Origin: Ruminococcaceae bacterium UBA7212
GTDB lineage: Bacteria; Bacillota; Clostridia; Oscillospirales; Acutalibacteraceae
Length of the DNA: 64,000 nt
Assembly: GCA_002490525.1 (NCBI GenBank)
Contig: DKUE01000035.1
Coordinates: 1-64,000 of the forward strand
Reading direction: 5' to 3'
This document shows, one piece after another, positions 8,733 to 17,166 of the stretch. Numbering within the stretch: the stretch's first letter is position 1; each line of letters opens with the position of its first letter. The notes below the pieces were generated by a model. That model worked only from the letters and a program-made list of their open reading frames with translations, was not told the origin of the DNA and did no database searches. The position numbers and the translations under genes were made by a program.

Positions 8733-8867
8733 CTACCTCTGTACAGTATTATATTCCGTCGGCACATGCGGCTGTACACGTTCCCCCTGAAAGACGGAAA
8801 ACAGGAATAACAGCGCAAGCACAAACAGTGCAAATGTCAAAAGCCCTGCGGCAAACCGATTTTTCAC
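8733..8867 (-). CDS. 44-residue single-pass membrane peptide between ispE and rrf2
   Basis: A GTG start at 8867 overlaps the ispE stop as GTGA, and the frame runs 44 codons to TAG at 8733-8735, three bases before the rrf2 ATG. The product has a short basic start (VKNRF), one strongly hydrophobic helix (about residues 6-26) and a polar tail ending NTVQR. Tight coupling on both sides suggests a translated gene. Its weakness is the lack of an obvious separate ribosome site, so translation would depend on coupling to ispE. No family was recognised. Confidence 0.55.
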   Translation of the reverse strand: MKNRFAAGLLTFALFVLALLFLFSVFQGERVQPHVPTEYNTVQR

Positions 8868-9733
8868 GGTACAATCACTTCGATTCCCTGCGGCACGGTT
8901 TCACACAAATGGACTTCCCGAAACTGTGTATGTAATGTGCCGGCGCATTTTTTTGCCGCCGCTTCGTTTGAGAACAAGCCATACACCGTCGGTCCGCTGC
9001 CGCTCATTAAGGTCAAATCCGCACCGTGTGCGCGCATTACACCTTTTATGACGGGGCGCTGCGGCACCTCAATGACCTGCTCAAATACATTACCCGCCTT
9101 TTCGCACAGCAAGCGGTAATCGCCGTTATGCGCGGCATTCAGCATTGCGTTTTTATCCATATGGCGAATCCGTTCGGCTTCGTCTATTTTTTGATATGCA
9201 CCGATGGTGGACACATCCATATCCGGCTTGCAAAGCACAACATATTTGCCTGTCAACGGCTGTAAAGGCGCAATTACGCCGCCCTTATCCATACATAATG
9301 CAGTACCGCCTGTCAGCGCAAACGGCACATCCGCACCGACCTTTTCCCCAATTTTTGCAAGCTGTATTTCGGAAAGCGGCATGCCGAACAAACGGTTCAG
9401 ACAAAATAAAACGCCTGCCGCATCGGCACTGCCGCCCGCAAGGCCCGCCGCCATGGGAATGACTTTCTCTATTTGAACGGATACACCCGTATTTTCACAG
9501 CCTGTGCCCGCAAAAAATGCCGTCGCTGCTTGATAGGCGATATTTTTTTTATCCGTCGGCACACGCGGGTCATCGGTCAAAATTTCGATTGTGCCGCTGT
9601 CGGTGCGCTCCACAGACACCGTATCATAACAGCTGACTGACTGCATCAGCATAAACAGGCTGTGATAGCCATCGGACAAAGTCCCCAAAACATCCAGCAT
9701 TAAATTGATTTTTGCCGCCGCTTTAACTTTCAT
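8864..9733 (-). CDS. ispE: 4-diphosphocytidyl-2-C-methyl-D-erythritol kinase
   Basis: The 289-residue GHMP kinase phosphorylates CDP-methylerythritol at the 2-hydroxyl with ATP, the fourth step of the non-mevalonate isoprenoid pathway, in the cytoplasm. Visible are the N-terminal Lys9 in KAAAKINLML, the glycine-rich ATP loop PMAAGLAGGSADAAG (about 93-107), the GADVPFALTGG motif with its catalytic Asp, and the C-terminal LMSGSGPTVYGLF loop. ATG 9733 is preferred to an earlier start because AAAGGAAA lies just upstream and family members start this way. It follows the hisK-like gene by 39 bases and is coupled to the small peptide gene downstream. Confidence 0.95.
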   Translation of the reverse strand: MKVKAAAKINLMLDVLGTLSDGYHSLFMLMQSVSCYDTVSVERTDSGTIEILTDDPRVPTDKKNIAYQAATAFFAGTGCENTGVSVQIEKVIPMAAGLAGGSADAAGVLFCLNRLFGMPLSEIQLAKIGEKVGADVPFALTGGTALCMDKGGVIAPLQPLTGKYVVLCKPDMDVSTIGAYQKIDEAERIRHMDKNAMLNAAHNGDYRLLCEKAGNVFEQVIEVPQRPVIKGVMRAHGADLTLMSGSGPTVYGLFSNEAAAKKCAGTLHTQFREVHLCETVPQGIEVIVP

Positions 9734-9772
9734 ATATTTTCCTTTCGCTTTTTCATCAATCTGCAAGTATCC

Positions 9773-10585
9773 CTATTCAATCGGCATTTTTAAGGGCGTG
9801 CGCTGTTGGAAGAAAGTCAGTTCTGTAAATCCTGCCGCAAGCATCACATCATATGCCTCTTGCATCCCTTTGCCGACGTCATCCGCAAAGTGTGCATCCG
9901 ACCCGTAGGTCACAAATTCACCGCCCAGCTCGTGAAAGCGTTTGACGGTTTCAAATTCAGGTGACAGTTTTCCAATCGGCTGACGAAGTCCTGCGGTATT
10001 GATTTCCAGTGCCTTTCCCGTTTCGGCAGTCCGTTTCAGAATTTCGTCCACTTGACGCTTGTAATCCGCCAAATTCGCCGTGATTCCCGATTTCGTAAAG
10101 AAATATCGACACGGGTACGTCAGATGCGCCAAAATATCAAAATCGCCCCACTCGAGCATCTGTAAGATCTCATCGAAATATTCCGTTAGGAGTGCTTTCA
10201 CGCTCGCTTCCGTGAAATTCTCCATAAAATAGAAATCCTCACGGTCGCGCAGGTTATGTACCGAACCGATAACCTCATCGTATTCCCGTTTTGCAAGAAT
10301 TTCCGCGGCGGTCACTGTATCATAATGCGGTTGTCCGAGTTCAATCCCGCGTAAAACCAAAACCTTGCCGCAAAAGGCAGACTGGGCCTTGGACGCCTCA
10401 AAATACGCCTGCCGCACGCGCTTGTCATAATGCTCCGCTTTATAGGTGTCCACCTCGCAGTGGTCGGTCAGCGCAATGGCGCGCATGCCCCCGAATTCCG
10501 CACGCTCACAAATAAACATCGCGGAATGGTTGCCGTCGGGTGAATTGTCTGTATGCACATGCAAATCCAGTTTTCTTTGATACAT
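9773..10585 (-). CDS. hisK: PHP-domain histidinol-phosphatase (HisK/HisJ type)
   Basis: A 270-residue PHP-family metal phosphatase. The first metal motif LDLHVHTDNSPDGNHS is at about residues 6-21, followed by ALTDHCE, VIGSVHNLRD, the LEINTAGLRQP segment and the closing YGSDAHFADDVG. These match histidinol-phosphatases that remove phosphate from L-histidinol phosphate in histidine synthesis, though PHP proteins also hydrolyse other phosphoesters. ATG 10585 was chosen because GGGGGA lies five bases before it; a TTG three bases earlier would be too close. No other his genes are nearby. The gene heads the ispE/rrf2/patatin run. Confidence 0.85.
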   Translation of the reverse strand: MYQRKLDLHVHTDNSPDGNHSAMFICERAEFGGMRAIALTDHCEVDTYKAEHYDKRVRQAYFEASKAQSAFCGKVLVLRGIELGQPHYDTVTAAEILAKREYDEVIGSVHNLRDREDFYFMENFTEASVKALLTEYFDEILQMLEWGDFDILAHLTYPCRYFFTKSGITANLADYKRQVDEILKRTAETGKALEINTAGLRQPIGKLSPEFETVKRFHELGGEFVTYGSDAHFADDVGKGMQEAYDVMLAAGFTELTFFQQRTPLKMPIE

Positions 10586-10628
10586 CAAAATCCCCCATTT
10601 ACAGAAATTTATTTCTAACCGGACATTT

Positions 10629-10758
10629 CGAATTTGAACCGCCTAAAGCGGCAGTCTTGTACTGCTTCTCACCCTCTCGCTCTCGGTCGGCGAAAGATTG
10701 TGAGCATTTTTGACACCGGGCAGGGAGAAATATATCCTGCAAACCGGATTCAAATTCG
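10629..10758. other. Structured intergenic element with terminal inverted repeat
   Basis: About 130 bases bounded by imperfect inverted repeats (CGAATTTGAACC at 10629-10640, GGATTCAAATTCG at 10746-10758). Inside are small hairpins such as CCGC-CTAAA-GCGG and GCAGT-CTTGT-ACTGC. No reading frame is supported. It lies 44 bases upstream of the hisK-like gene on the minus strand and could be a leader RNA, a MITE-like relic, or chance. Confidence 0.35.
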
Positions 10759-10898
10759 CACTGTCTGGCTAAATATATGAATATATTATCATATTTTTTT
10801 GGTATGGAATACAGTTTTTTTAAAAAAAGTAAAAATTCTCTGTAATTTTTTTTAGGTTTATGCTAATATAATGCTATCTATTTTTCGGAGGTTATCTT

Positions 10899-11168
10899 AT
10901 GCGCGCAATTCTTACGGTTGTCGGTCATGATACAGTCGGCATTCTTTCGAAGGTATCTGCCATGTGTGCCGAACACAATGTCAATATTATTGAGGTTTCA
11001 CAAAGTATTTTGCAGGATATGTTCTGCATGATTATGCTTGCGGATGTCTCGCAGTGCACCATCCCCTTTACCGCCTTCGCGGATAAGGCGCAAGCACTCG
11101 GCGAGGAGATGAATCTTTCCGTGCACGCCATGCATGAGGATATTTTCAACTCTATGCACAGAGTCTGA
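10899..11168 (+). CDS. ACT-domain protein (UPF0237 type)
   Basis: An 89-residue stand-alone ACT domain. It begins MRAILTVVGHDTVGILSKVS and keeps the ACT beta-alpha-beta pattern through SQSILQDMFCMIMLADVS. ACT domains bind amino acids or small ligands and dimerise; this subgroup is similar in size and motif to the GcvR-like stand-alone regulators. It is co-transcribed with the DUF711 gene 15 bases downstream, a pairing found widely in bacteria, so the two probably act together. CGGAGG precedes the ATG, and TATAAT at 10867-10872 may be the -10. Confidence 0.9.
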   Translation: MRAILTVVGHDTVGILSKVSAMCAEHNVNIIEVSQSILQDMFCMIMLADVSQCTIPFTAFADKAQALGEEMNLSVHAMHEDIFNSMHRV

Positions 11169-11183
11169 CGAGGTACTGAAAAC

Positions 11184-12539
11184 ATGATAAATACACAGGA
11201 TATTTTAGAGACCATCAATATGATTCGCGCGGAGAATTTGGACATCCGCACCATTACCATGGGCATTTCCCTTTTGAGCTGTGCCGATTCGGATATTCAC
11301 ATGTCCTGCGACAAAATTTATGAAAAGATTTGCCGTCAGGCAGAACATCTGGTACAAACCGGGGAAAACATTGAAAAGGAATACGGGATTCCGATTATTC
11401 ACAAGCGTATTTCCGTCACGCCGATTTCGATGCTGGTTGCAGCAAGCGGCGGTGACCCTGTTTTGTATGCAAAGACCTTGGAAAGAGCTGCACAGACCGT
11501 CGGCGTAAATTTCATCGGCGGCTATTCGGCATTGGTGCAAAAGGGCTTTGCGGCGGGAGACGAAGCGTTGATTCAGAGCATTCCCGAAGCCCTCGCCGAA
11601 ACGGAGCATATTTGTTCAAGCGTCAATATCGGCTCAACAAAAGCGGGCATCAATATGGATGCGGTTGCAACCATGGGGCAGATTGTGCGCAAGGCGGCGG
11701 AAATCACGGCGGATAAGGGCTGTATCGGCCCTGCAAAGCTGGTTGTATTCTGCAATGCGCCGGAGGACAATCCGTTTATGGCAGGTGCATTTCACGGTGC
11801 AGGCGAAGCAGACTGCGTGATTAATGTCGGCGTTTCGGGCCCGGGCGTGGTGCGCGCGGCGCTTGAAAAAATCCCCGACGGCAATATTACAGACGTTGCC
11901 GACACCGTGAAAAAGACGGCCTTTAAAATTACGCGTGTCGGTCAGCTCGTTGCCAAAGAAGCGGCAAAACGCTTAGGCGTACCGTTCGGCATTGTGGATT
12001 TATCTCTCGCCCCCACCCCCGCTGTCGGCGATTCGGTGGCGCATATTTTAGAGGAAATGGGCTTAGAGCAGTGCGGCGCGCACGGCACGACCGCCTGTCT
12101 CGCGCTTCTCAACGACGCGGTTAAAAAGGGTGGCGTAATGGCATCCTCGCACGTTGGCGGACTGTCGGGTGCGTTCATTCCCGTTTCTGAGGACGCAGGC
12201 ATGATTGCGGCGGCAGAAAACGGCACGCTCTCCATTGAAAAACTGGAAGCCATGACCGCCGTCTGCTCCGTGGGTCTTGATATGATTATTATTCCGGGCG
12301 ACACAAGTGCCGAGGTCATTTCGGGCATTATCGCCGATGAAGCGGCAATCGGTATGATTAACTCCAAAACTACCGCAGTCCGCGTGATTCCCGCTATCGG
12401 CAAAAATATCGGCGATACACTCAACTTCGGCGGACTTTTGGGCTACGGTCCCGTGATGAAATTAAACACTGCCTCCCCTGCAAAATTCATTCACCGCGGT
12501 GGCAGAATCCCCGCCCCGATTCAGAGCTTGAAGAACTGA
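11184..12539 (+). CDS. DUF711 / UPF0210 family protein
   Basis: A 451-residue cytoplasmic protein of the DUF711 (UPF0210, also named PFL family) group. It has the typical opening around ILETINMIRAENLDIRTITM, glycine-rich GAFHGAGEADCVINVGVSGP in the middle and the C-terminal GDTLNFGGLLGYGPVM. Family structures suggest an enzyme with a TIM-barrel-like core, but the reaction is not established. It follows the ACT-domain gene by 15 bases with a GAGGT ribosome site, and a strong terminator closes the two-gene operon. Confidence 0.9.
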   Translation: MINTQDILETINMIRAENLDIRTITMGISLLSCADSDIHMSCDKIYEKICRQAEHLVQTGENIEKEYGIPIIHKRISVTPISMLVAASGGDPVLYAKTLERAAQTVGVNFIGGYSALVQKGFAAGDEALIQSIPEALAETEHICSSVNIGSTKAGINMDAVATMGQIVRKAAEITADKGCIGPAKLVVFCNAPEDNPFMAGAFHGAGEADCVINVGVSGPGVVRAALEKIPDGNITDVADTVKKTAFKITRVGQLVAKEAAKRLGVPFGIVDLSLAPTPAVGDSVAHILEEMGLEQCGAHGTTACLALLNDAVKKGGVMASSHVGGLSGAFIPVSEDAGMIAAAENGTLSIEKLEAMTAVCSVGLDMIIIPGDTSAEVISGIIADEAAIGMINSKTTAVRVIPAIGKNIGDTLNFGGLLGYGPVMKLNTASPAKFIHRGGRIPAPIQSLKN

Positions 12540-12570
12540 ATTTTCAGAATTTATAAACCGCAAATATATA

Positions 12571-12606
12571 ACTGCCCACGGAGGATGATACCGTAGGCAG
12601 TTTTTT
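12571..12606 (+). terminator. Terminator after the ACT-DUF711 operon
   Basis: ACTGCC-CACGG paired with CCGTA-GGCAGT around a nine-base loop, followed by TTTTTT at 12601. It also lies at the end of the convergent gene. Confidence 0.85.
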
Positions 12607-13457
12607 CATATCGATGCAAAAGATTCTTGAATCTTATTTTTCCGAATCAAGAGTGCCGCTGTAAAAATCATTGCGTTTACTGCCGCAGGAATCAGCCAAA
12701 AAGCCCAATAGTCCTGTATAAGCCACCACAAACGAAGTACAAGCGGCAGCGGAGACACTTGCATATAATAAAATGCCGATAATCCTACAAACAATACAAA
12801 TACACATAAGCCCAATACCAAGCCGCGTTTGTTGGAAACATAGTATTTGCTTTTTATACGCCATCCCAACACCGCACAAACAATCGGGTGCACAAAATAA
12901 GCGGGAAACCAAATACAAACGCCAACCAAGAAACTCTGATCATACAGCTGAATCGGCATACCGAATTTTGGAATCAGCGTCTCTTGAAAAGCAATAGAAA
13001 ATAAAAGGATTGCATAAATCAAAACGGCATGCAACTGTCGCAAAGCAATAACAATATCCGCATTGGCAAACGCCGCATATTTACGTCCCCAAAGCATACC
13101 GATTCGGAAGGTCAATGCGGAAAGTGCCGCAGGAAGCAGTGTTGCAGCAAGAATTCTGTAAATGCTCCACGCCTTTGCAATAAACGGAATCGGAACGGTG
13201 AGTACAAAAAGCGACAGCAAAAAGAAAGCGGTAAAAAACAAATTTCGATTTTTGGGAACTTGGACATTTCGCCCAATCGCTGCGCCGAATTCCGGCGCGA
13301 ACAGCAACGGAAGTAAAGTTAAAAAGGGCAAATGAAACAGGCTTGAGCATTCCCCTGCATAAATATCATTTCCATGATACGCCGCGAATGCGTATAAGCC
13401 GAAAAGAACGCCGACTATCACTGTTCCGCTTAGCAAAATCCCCCAATATTTTTTCAT
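12606..13457 (-). CDS. Multi-pass membrane protein of unknown function
   Basis: The 283-residue product is hydrophobic along most of its length, with about seven or eight predicted membrane segments, the first at residues 6-26. No family motif was recognised. It follows the 13468-14751 gene by ten bases and both encode membrane proteins, so they are probably one operon and may form a complex. The start ATG follows TAGGAGTGAGGAT. It could be a permease-like or sensor-like protein; nothing visible decides. Confidence 0.65.
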   Translation of the reverse strand: MKKYWGILLSGTVIVGVLFGLYAFAAYHGNDIYAGECSSLFHLPFLTLLPLLFAPEFGAAIGRNVQVPKNRNLFFTAFFLLSLFVLTVPIPFIAKAWSIYRILAATLLPAALSALTFRIGMLWGRKYAAFANADIVIALRQLHAVLIYAILLFSIAFQETLIPKFGMPIQLYDQSFLVGVCIWFPAYFVHPIVCAVLGWRIKSKYYVSNKRGLVLGLCVFVLFVGLSAFYYMQVSPLPLVLRLWWLIQDYWAFWLIPAAVNAMIFTAALLIRKNKIQESFASI

Positions 13458-13467
13458 ATCCTCACTC

Positions 13468-14751
13468 CTAACGCTTAAACTCCTTTGCTATATCATACAG
13501 CGTCACGCCCTTGCTTTCGTATTCGCGCAACAGCTCTTCTGTCAGCGGTACAAAACAGATATGCAGTTCGGAGCCGCTCAGCGCATATGCGTACACGCCG
13601 ACACTGCCTTCATAGCACAATGTTTTAACCGCATAACCGGGTACGGTATCGGACGGCACGCGGCATACATACTCCTCCGCAGACTGCGTGACGGTTTGGT
13701 AAACATCCCAGCACACCCGATAGGGCACATCCGCAAAAAACACGCACATAGAATGATGAAACAAATCCTTCTGTAGGCTCTGCATTTCATGCGGCGCATG
13801 CGTATCGAAAATCAACTCCGCTTTCCACACATTCTGCGCTGTGCCCGCGGTATACACGGAAACAGTCGGGCATTTTTCATCCGCCGTATTTTCAGTAAAA
13901 TACCAGTGTGACAGCAACGGCTCGCCGTTCGATAAACCGTAACGGTACTGTTGCCAGTTTTCGGACGGCGGGAAATAACGCATATGCTTTTCTTTATAAA
14001 AACTGCCGTTGTAGCTGTCAATATACACAGACAGAGGAGAGGAAAAGGTTAGCATACCCGACTGCAAATCCTTCTGTACGCGTGTGTCAAAATGCACGGG
14101 GTCCGCAAACATCTCTAACAGCGGGTCCGACAGACGTTTTGCGATTTCCGAACCATACATATTTGCATAACCGCGCTCGCCGCAGTCAACGGTATTGCCG
14201 TCCAAATCATAAAACATCCAGCTTCTCGGCTCTAAGGGCGGCTCCGCTTCCAAAGGGTCGTTCCCACCGCTGCCGTACCATTCGTGCCCTAAGCTTTTGC
14301 CGTAGAACAGCGGATTTTTATATTGATAGTAATCCACATTCATATCCAAAAAGCTGTTGACGCTTGCAACCATTTTAATTCCGTTTTTCTCGACAACGTG
14401 CTCGGGCGTGTGCGCAAATACCATCAAAATAAAAAAGTAAAAACCGAACACGAGCACGCCCGCTATAGACGCAAGGTGTATCAGATTGCACACAAGGCTC
14501 AGCAAAAACGGCTTATGTTCCTTATTCTCTATAAATTGTCCCAGCCGAATATTACCCCACAGCAGAAAAATGACCAAACTGATTACACCGAGCACGCATA
14601 AAACTTCACGGGGCACAGTGCGCAATGTCCAGCCTGTTACGGCCTGCAACAGATAGAGAACCGCGCCCGCAAGCACAACGCCGCAAAGCGGTACAAAACC
14701 CCAATAGCGTTCGCAAATATTTTGAAAAGATGTTCGTATAGTTTTGTTCAA
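13468..14751 (-). CDS. Membrane-anchored protein with large extracytoplasmic domain, unknown
   Basis: A 427-residue protein with three membrane segments in the first 115 residues (about 16-38, 48-66 and 82-112). A long soluble domain (about 115-427) follows, rich in aromatic residues and cysteines. If the third helix exits the membrane, the domain lies outside the cell. It starts at TTG 14751, supported by AAGGAG nine bases upstream; no ATG is better placed. It is the first gene of a two-gene unit with the following membrane protein. No recognisable domain. Confidence 0.6.
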   Translation of the reverse strand: MNKTIRTSFQNICERYWGFVPLCGVVLAGAVLYLLQAVTGWTLRTVPREVLCVLGVISLVIFLLWGNIRLGQFIENKEHKPFLLSLVCNLIHLASIAGVLVFGFYFFILMVFAHTPEHVVEKNGIKMVASVNSFLDMNVDYYQYKNPLFYGKSLGHEWYGSGGNDPLEAEPPLEPRSWMFYDLDGNTVDCGERGYANMYGSEIAKRLSDPLLEMFADPVHFDTRVQKDLQSGMLTFSSPLSVYIDSYNGSFYKEKHMRYFPPSENWQQYRYGLSNGEPLLSHWYFTENTADEKCPTVSVYTAGTAQNVWKAELIFDTHAPHEMQSLQKDLFHHSMCVFFADVPYRVCWDVYQTVTQSAEEYVCRVPSDTVPGYAVKTLCYEGSVGVYAYALSGSELHICFVPLTEELLREYESKGVTLYDIAKEFKR

Positions 14752-15163
14752 TGTTTTTTCTCCTTAATCATAGCGCACACGTCCGAAACCGTGCAGGAAA
14801 CGATTCCCATATCATTCCGCAAAATTATATCGGATTTTTTCGGCGATTCGTGAATCGTCCGCAGAGCTGTCCCTACAGTGCTAAACCGCAGGTTTGTTCC
14901 GGTGGAGATTCTTCGCTTCGCTCAGAATGACAAGCTTATGCAATCCCCATAGGAGCGCGCATCCAGCGTCCGCGGGTCGTTGAGTTACAGATTCGCCATT
15001 ACCTTTTTGCCTGCTTCGCAGACATTTCTCCTATCAGGGGAATCTACTCCTCCCTCTACGATTGGCACATTGCTGTTAGTTTGTGCAGAGTGCAATCTTG
15101 CTCGGGCTGGCATGGAAACCCGCCCCTATGGATTTTTGCAACATCTTTGGTCCTTATGAAAAT
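14752..15163. other. Gene-free stretch made of degenerate repeats
   Basis: No reading frame is supported. It includes GGAGATTCTTCGCTTCGCTC followed by AGAATGACA (about 14904-14932), the best copy of a repeat also seen near 8275, 45551 and 54750. GCGTCCGCGGGTCGT near 14967 recalls CGCGGGTCGTCGCGGACGC near 47490. Promoters for the minus-strand gene at 14751 probably lie at the left end. Confidence 0.5.
14904..14932 (+). repeat. Dispersed intergenic repeat, clearest copy
   Basis: GGAGATTCTTCGCTTCGCTC plus AGAATGACA. Related sequences occur at 8275-8302, 45551-45575 (opposite orientation) and twice within 54750-54835. All copies lie mainly between genes. Confidence 0.55.
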
Positions 15164-15382
15164 TTACGCTTCTTCATCCTCTTCCACATATTCCAAAATG
15201 TCAGACGGCTGGCAGTCGAGTGCACGGCAAATCGCATCCAGTGTGGAAAAGCGAATGGCTTTCGCCTTATTCGTTTTTAAAATCGACAGATTCGGCAGTG
15301 TAATGCCGATTTCCTCCGCGAGGCGCGTGGCACTGATTTTCCGCTTCGCCATCATCACATCTAAATTTACAAGAATTGCCAT
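15164..15382 (-). CDS. Small Cro/C1-type regulator paired with DUF2975
   Basis: A 72-residue helix-turn-helix protein of the YozG-like group: MAILVNLDVMMAKRKISATR at the start, LAEEIGITLPNLSILK as the helix-turn-helix and a conserved CRALDCQPSDILEY end. Genes of this type usually sit just after a DUF2975 membrane protein, as here (11 bases apart), and the pair is thought to form a small regulatory unit. AAGGAG precedes the ATG. The very acidic tail EYVEEDEEA is also typical. Confidence 0.85.
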   Translation of the reverse strand: MAILVNLDVMMAKRKISATRLAEEIGITLPNLSILKTNKAKAIRFSTLDAICRALDCQPSDILEYVEEDEEA

Positions 15383-15393
15383 TTCTCGACTCC

Positions 15394-15870
15394 TTACACT
15401 GTCAGTTCGTTTTCTTCGCGCAGTTCAATTGCGCGCGCCAAAAGCTGGTCAAGCACCGCGCACAGCAGTGCAAAAATCAGCGCACAGCAGGTCACCAACG
15501 CACCGACCACATAAATAATCGGGCGCTCTGCACCGAGTCCCAGCATCGTGAGTGTACCCGCAAAATACCATACTGAAACCGTCAACGCACAAATTCCCGC
15601 CCGCCGAAAAGCAACGCGGTTTCGGATGGAAAACGGCTCACGGTCTAAAACCGAACCGCAAATCTGCACACCCTCATGCAGTGCAATATAGAACGGCACG
15701 GCACTCAAATACGCAAAAATCAGAATCGGTGTTTTTAAATAGGCGAGCTCTGTATAATGCCGTGCGGCGAGCTCTGCAAAATGCGGAAGCAAAAATACGG
15801 CAAACGCCGCAAGCCCCGTTCCGAATAAAATCAAAACCGCTCTTAAAAACCGAACATATCCTGTACGCAT
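15394..15870 (-). CDS. DUF2975 membrane protein
   Basis: A protein of about 158 residues with four predicted membrane helices in the DUF2975 arrangement, including ILIFAYLSAVPFYIALHEGV in the middle and a C-terminal LLARAIELREENELTV tail. ATG 15870 was chosen because AAAGGAGG is seven bases upstream; the longer frame to 15906 has no ribosome site. It is coupled to the Cro/C1 regulator that follows. The role of DUF2975 is not established; it may hold the regulator in check or sense an envelope signal. Confidence 0.82.
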   Translation of the reverse strand: MRTGYVRFLRAVLILFGTGLAAFAVFLLPHFAELAARHYTELAYLKTPILIFAYLSAVPFYIALHEGVQICGSVLDREPFSIRNRVAFRRAGICALTVSVWYFAGTLTMLGLGAERPIIYVVGALVTCCALIFALLCAVLDQLLARAIELREENELTV

Positions 15871-15992
15871 AATATGCCTCCTTTGGAATTTTTTGTAGTC
15901 TTGCACCTATGTTTTATCATGTTATTTATCGTTTGTCAATAAATATTTTCTGTTATTTATGAATCCTTAGAAGAATTCTGAATACATTAAGC

Positions 15993-16022
15993 AAAAAACG
16001 GCGGCAGAAAATTCTGCCGCCG
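15993..16022 (-). terminator. Terminator of the dockerin-protein gene
   Basis: GGCGGCAGA / TCTGCCGCC stem with an AAAT loop; on the minus strand it is followed by GTTTTTTGC. Confidence 0.85.
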
Positions 16023-16054
16023 CACATATCTTCTTTCAATTTTCTTTTAGAATT

Positions 16055-17053
16055 CTACCACTCCACAGCAAAATTCTTTTCCAGTCCGAACGGTATGGCA
16101 ATTTCCATACCCAGTACAGACATAGACATCTCCCAAACAAAATAATAATCCGCTGTTAACACTTGACCTGTCGCGCTGTCTACCGTGACCCGCACCTTAC
16201 CATCACGATGCGCAATCTGCACATTGCGAATCATAGTAGCGGCAGTGCCGACATTTTCGGTAATCACAGCGGGTGAAATCACAGAAAACACCTTGCCGTT
16301 ATGTCCGATATCCGCACCCGTTTTTCCGCTCGGCACATCGGGTTTCACCAAAATTTCAATCGTGTAAACTCCGTTAGCTTCGGTAAGCGTTGCAGAGAGA
16401 ATATCCTCCTGCGTAAGATGGCTGGACCAGTTTGTATTTTCCACAGGAAACATGGCATTTCTTTGTGCGGGTGTTGTTGCCCTCACCAAAGCCGGTTCCA
16501 GCTTTGAGAGATCCTTTTCACCCATATTGGACGCAATTAAGCTGTTTGCAATCCCGCGCATGCTTTCAGGCAGATTGCCACGAATTTCCCCTGCACTGCT
16601 GTTTATCTCATGCAATAGCCTAACCCGCTTGGCATTTGGTTTTACTCCGTTGATTGCCGTATTGAAATATGTCAGAATTTCTGCCTGCGTGGTAGGAATA
16701 TTACGTTCTTCCACGGTGATTTCACCTGTCTGTACATGCAGAATCTGTTTCGCCCGCACACCGGAAGCCATTTGCAACGCATAGCGTGCATCCACAGCCG
16801 TAATGCGCCCGTCCCGATTCAGGTCCGCAACAGAAGTGAGCTGTGCAGACAGAGTTCTTACGCCGGAAGCCGTTTGCAAAATACGGCGTGCATCCACTGC
16901 CGTAACGGCACCGTTTTCGTCAATATCCCCGAGATACACACAATACGGCTCTAAAGCGTTTTTAGGCATTTGTGCAAATGCGGGAACGATACCGCACATC
17001 AATAATACCGCACAAAGCAAAACCGAAACTTGTTTTTTCAGACTTTTTTTCAA
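16055..17053 (-). CDS. Secreted protein with N-terminal dockerin-like repeats
   Basis: The 332-residue product has a basic, hydrophobic signal peptide ending near AFA (residue 27). Two 22-residue calcium-loop repeats follow (GDIDENGAVTAVDARRILQ and ADLNRDGRITAVDARYALQ, residues about 42-95), the two halves of a type I dockerin. The remaining 235 residues have no motif I recognise. The start is TTG 17053: GAGGAG is eight bases upstream, whereas the GTG at 17062 lies against the ribosome site. Dockerins bind cohesins on scaffolds; here the module is directly after the signal peptide rather than at the C-terminus. The same style of repeat occurs in the glucosaminidase at 21373-22929. Confidence 0.8.
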   Translation of the reverse strand: MKKSLKKQVSVLLCAVLLMCGIVPAFAQMPKNALEPYCVYLGDIDENGAVTAVDARRILQTASGVRTLSAQLTSVADLNRDGRITAVDARYALQMASGVRAKQILHVQTGEITVEERNIPTTQAEILTYFNTAINGVKPNAKRVRLLHEINSSAGEIRGNLPESMRGIANSLIASNMGEKDLSKLEPALVRATTPAQRNAMFPVENTNWSSHLTQEDILSATLTEANGVYTIEILVKPDVPSGKTGADIGHNGKVFSVISPAVITENVGTAATMIRNVQIAHRDGKVRVTVDSATGQVLTADYYFVWEMSMSVLGMEIAIPFGLEKNFAVEW

Positions 17054-17074
17054 TTTAACCACTCCTCTTAAAAA

Positions 17075-17103
17075 ATTATAACAGAAGCGGAAATTTTTGT
17101 CAA
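17075..17103 (-). promoter_or_regulatory. Consensus promoter of the dockerin-protein gene
   Basis: On the minus strand, TTGACA (17098-17103) and TATAAT (17075-17080) with a 17-base spacer, both perfect matches, about 21 bases before the TTG start. Confidence 0.85.
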
Positions 17104-17166
17104 TTTATTGTCAAAATATTGTGCATGTGTTACAATAATAAACAAATTATAAAAAGGAATACGCAT

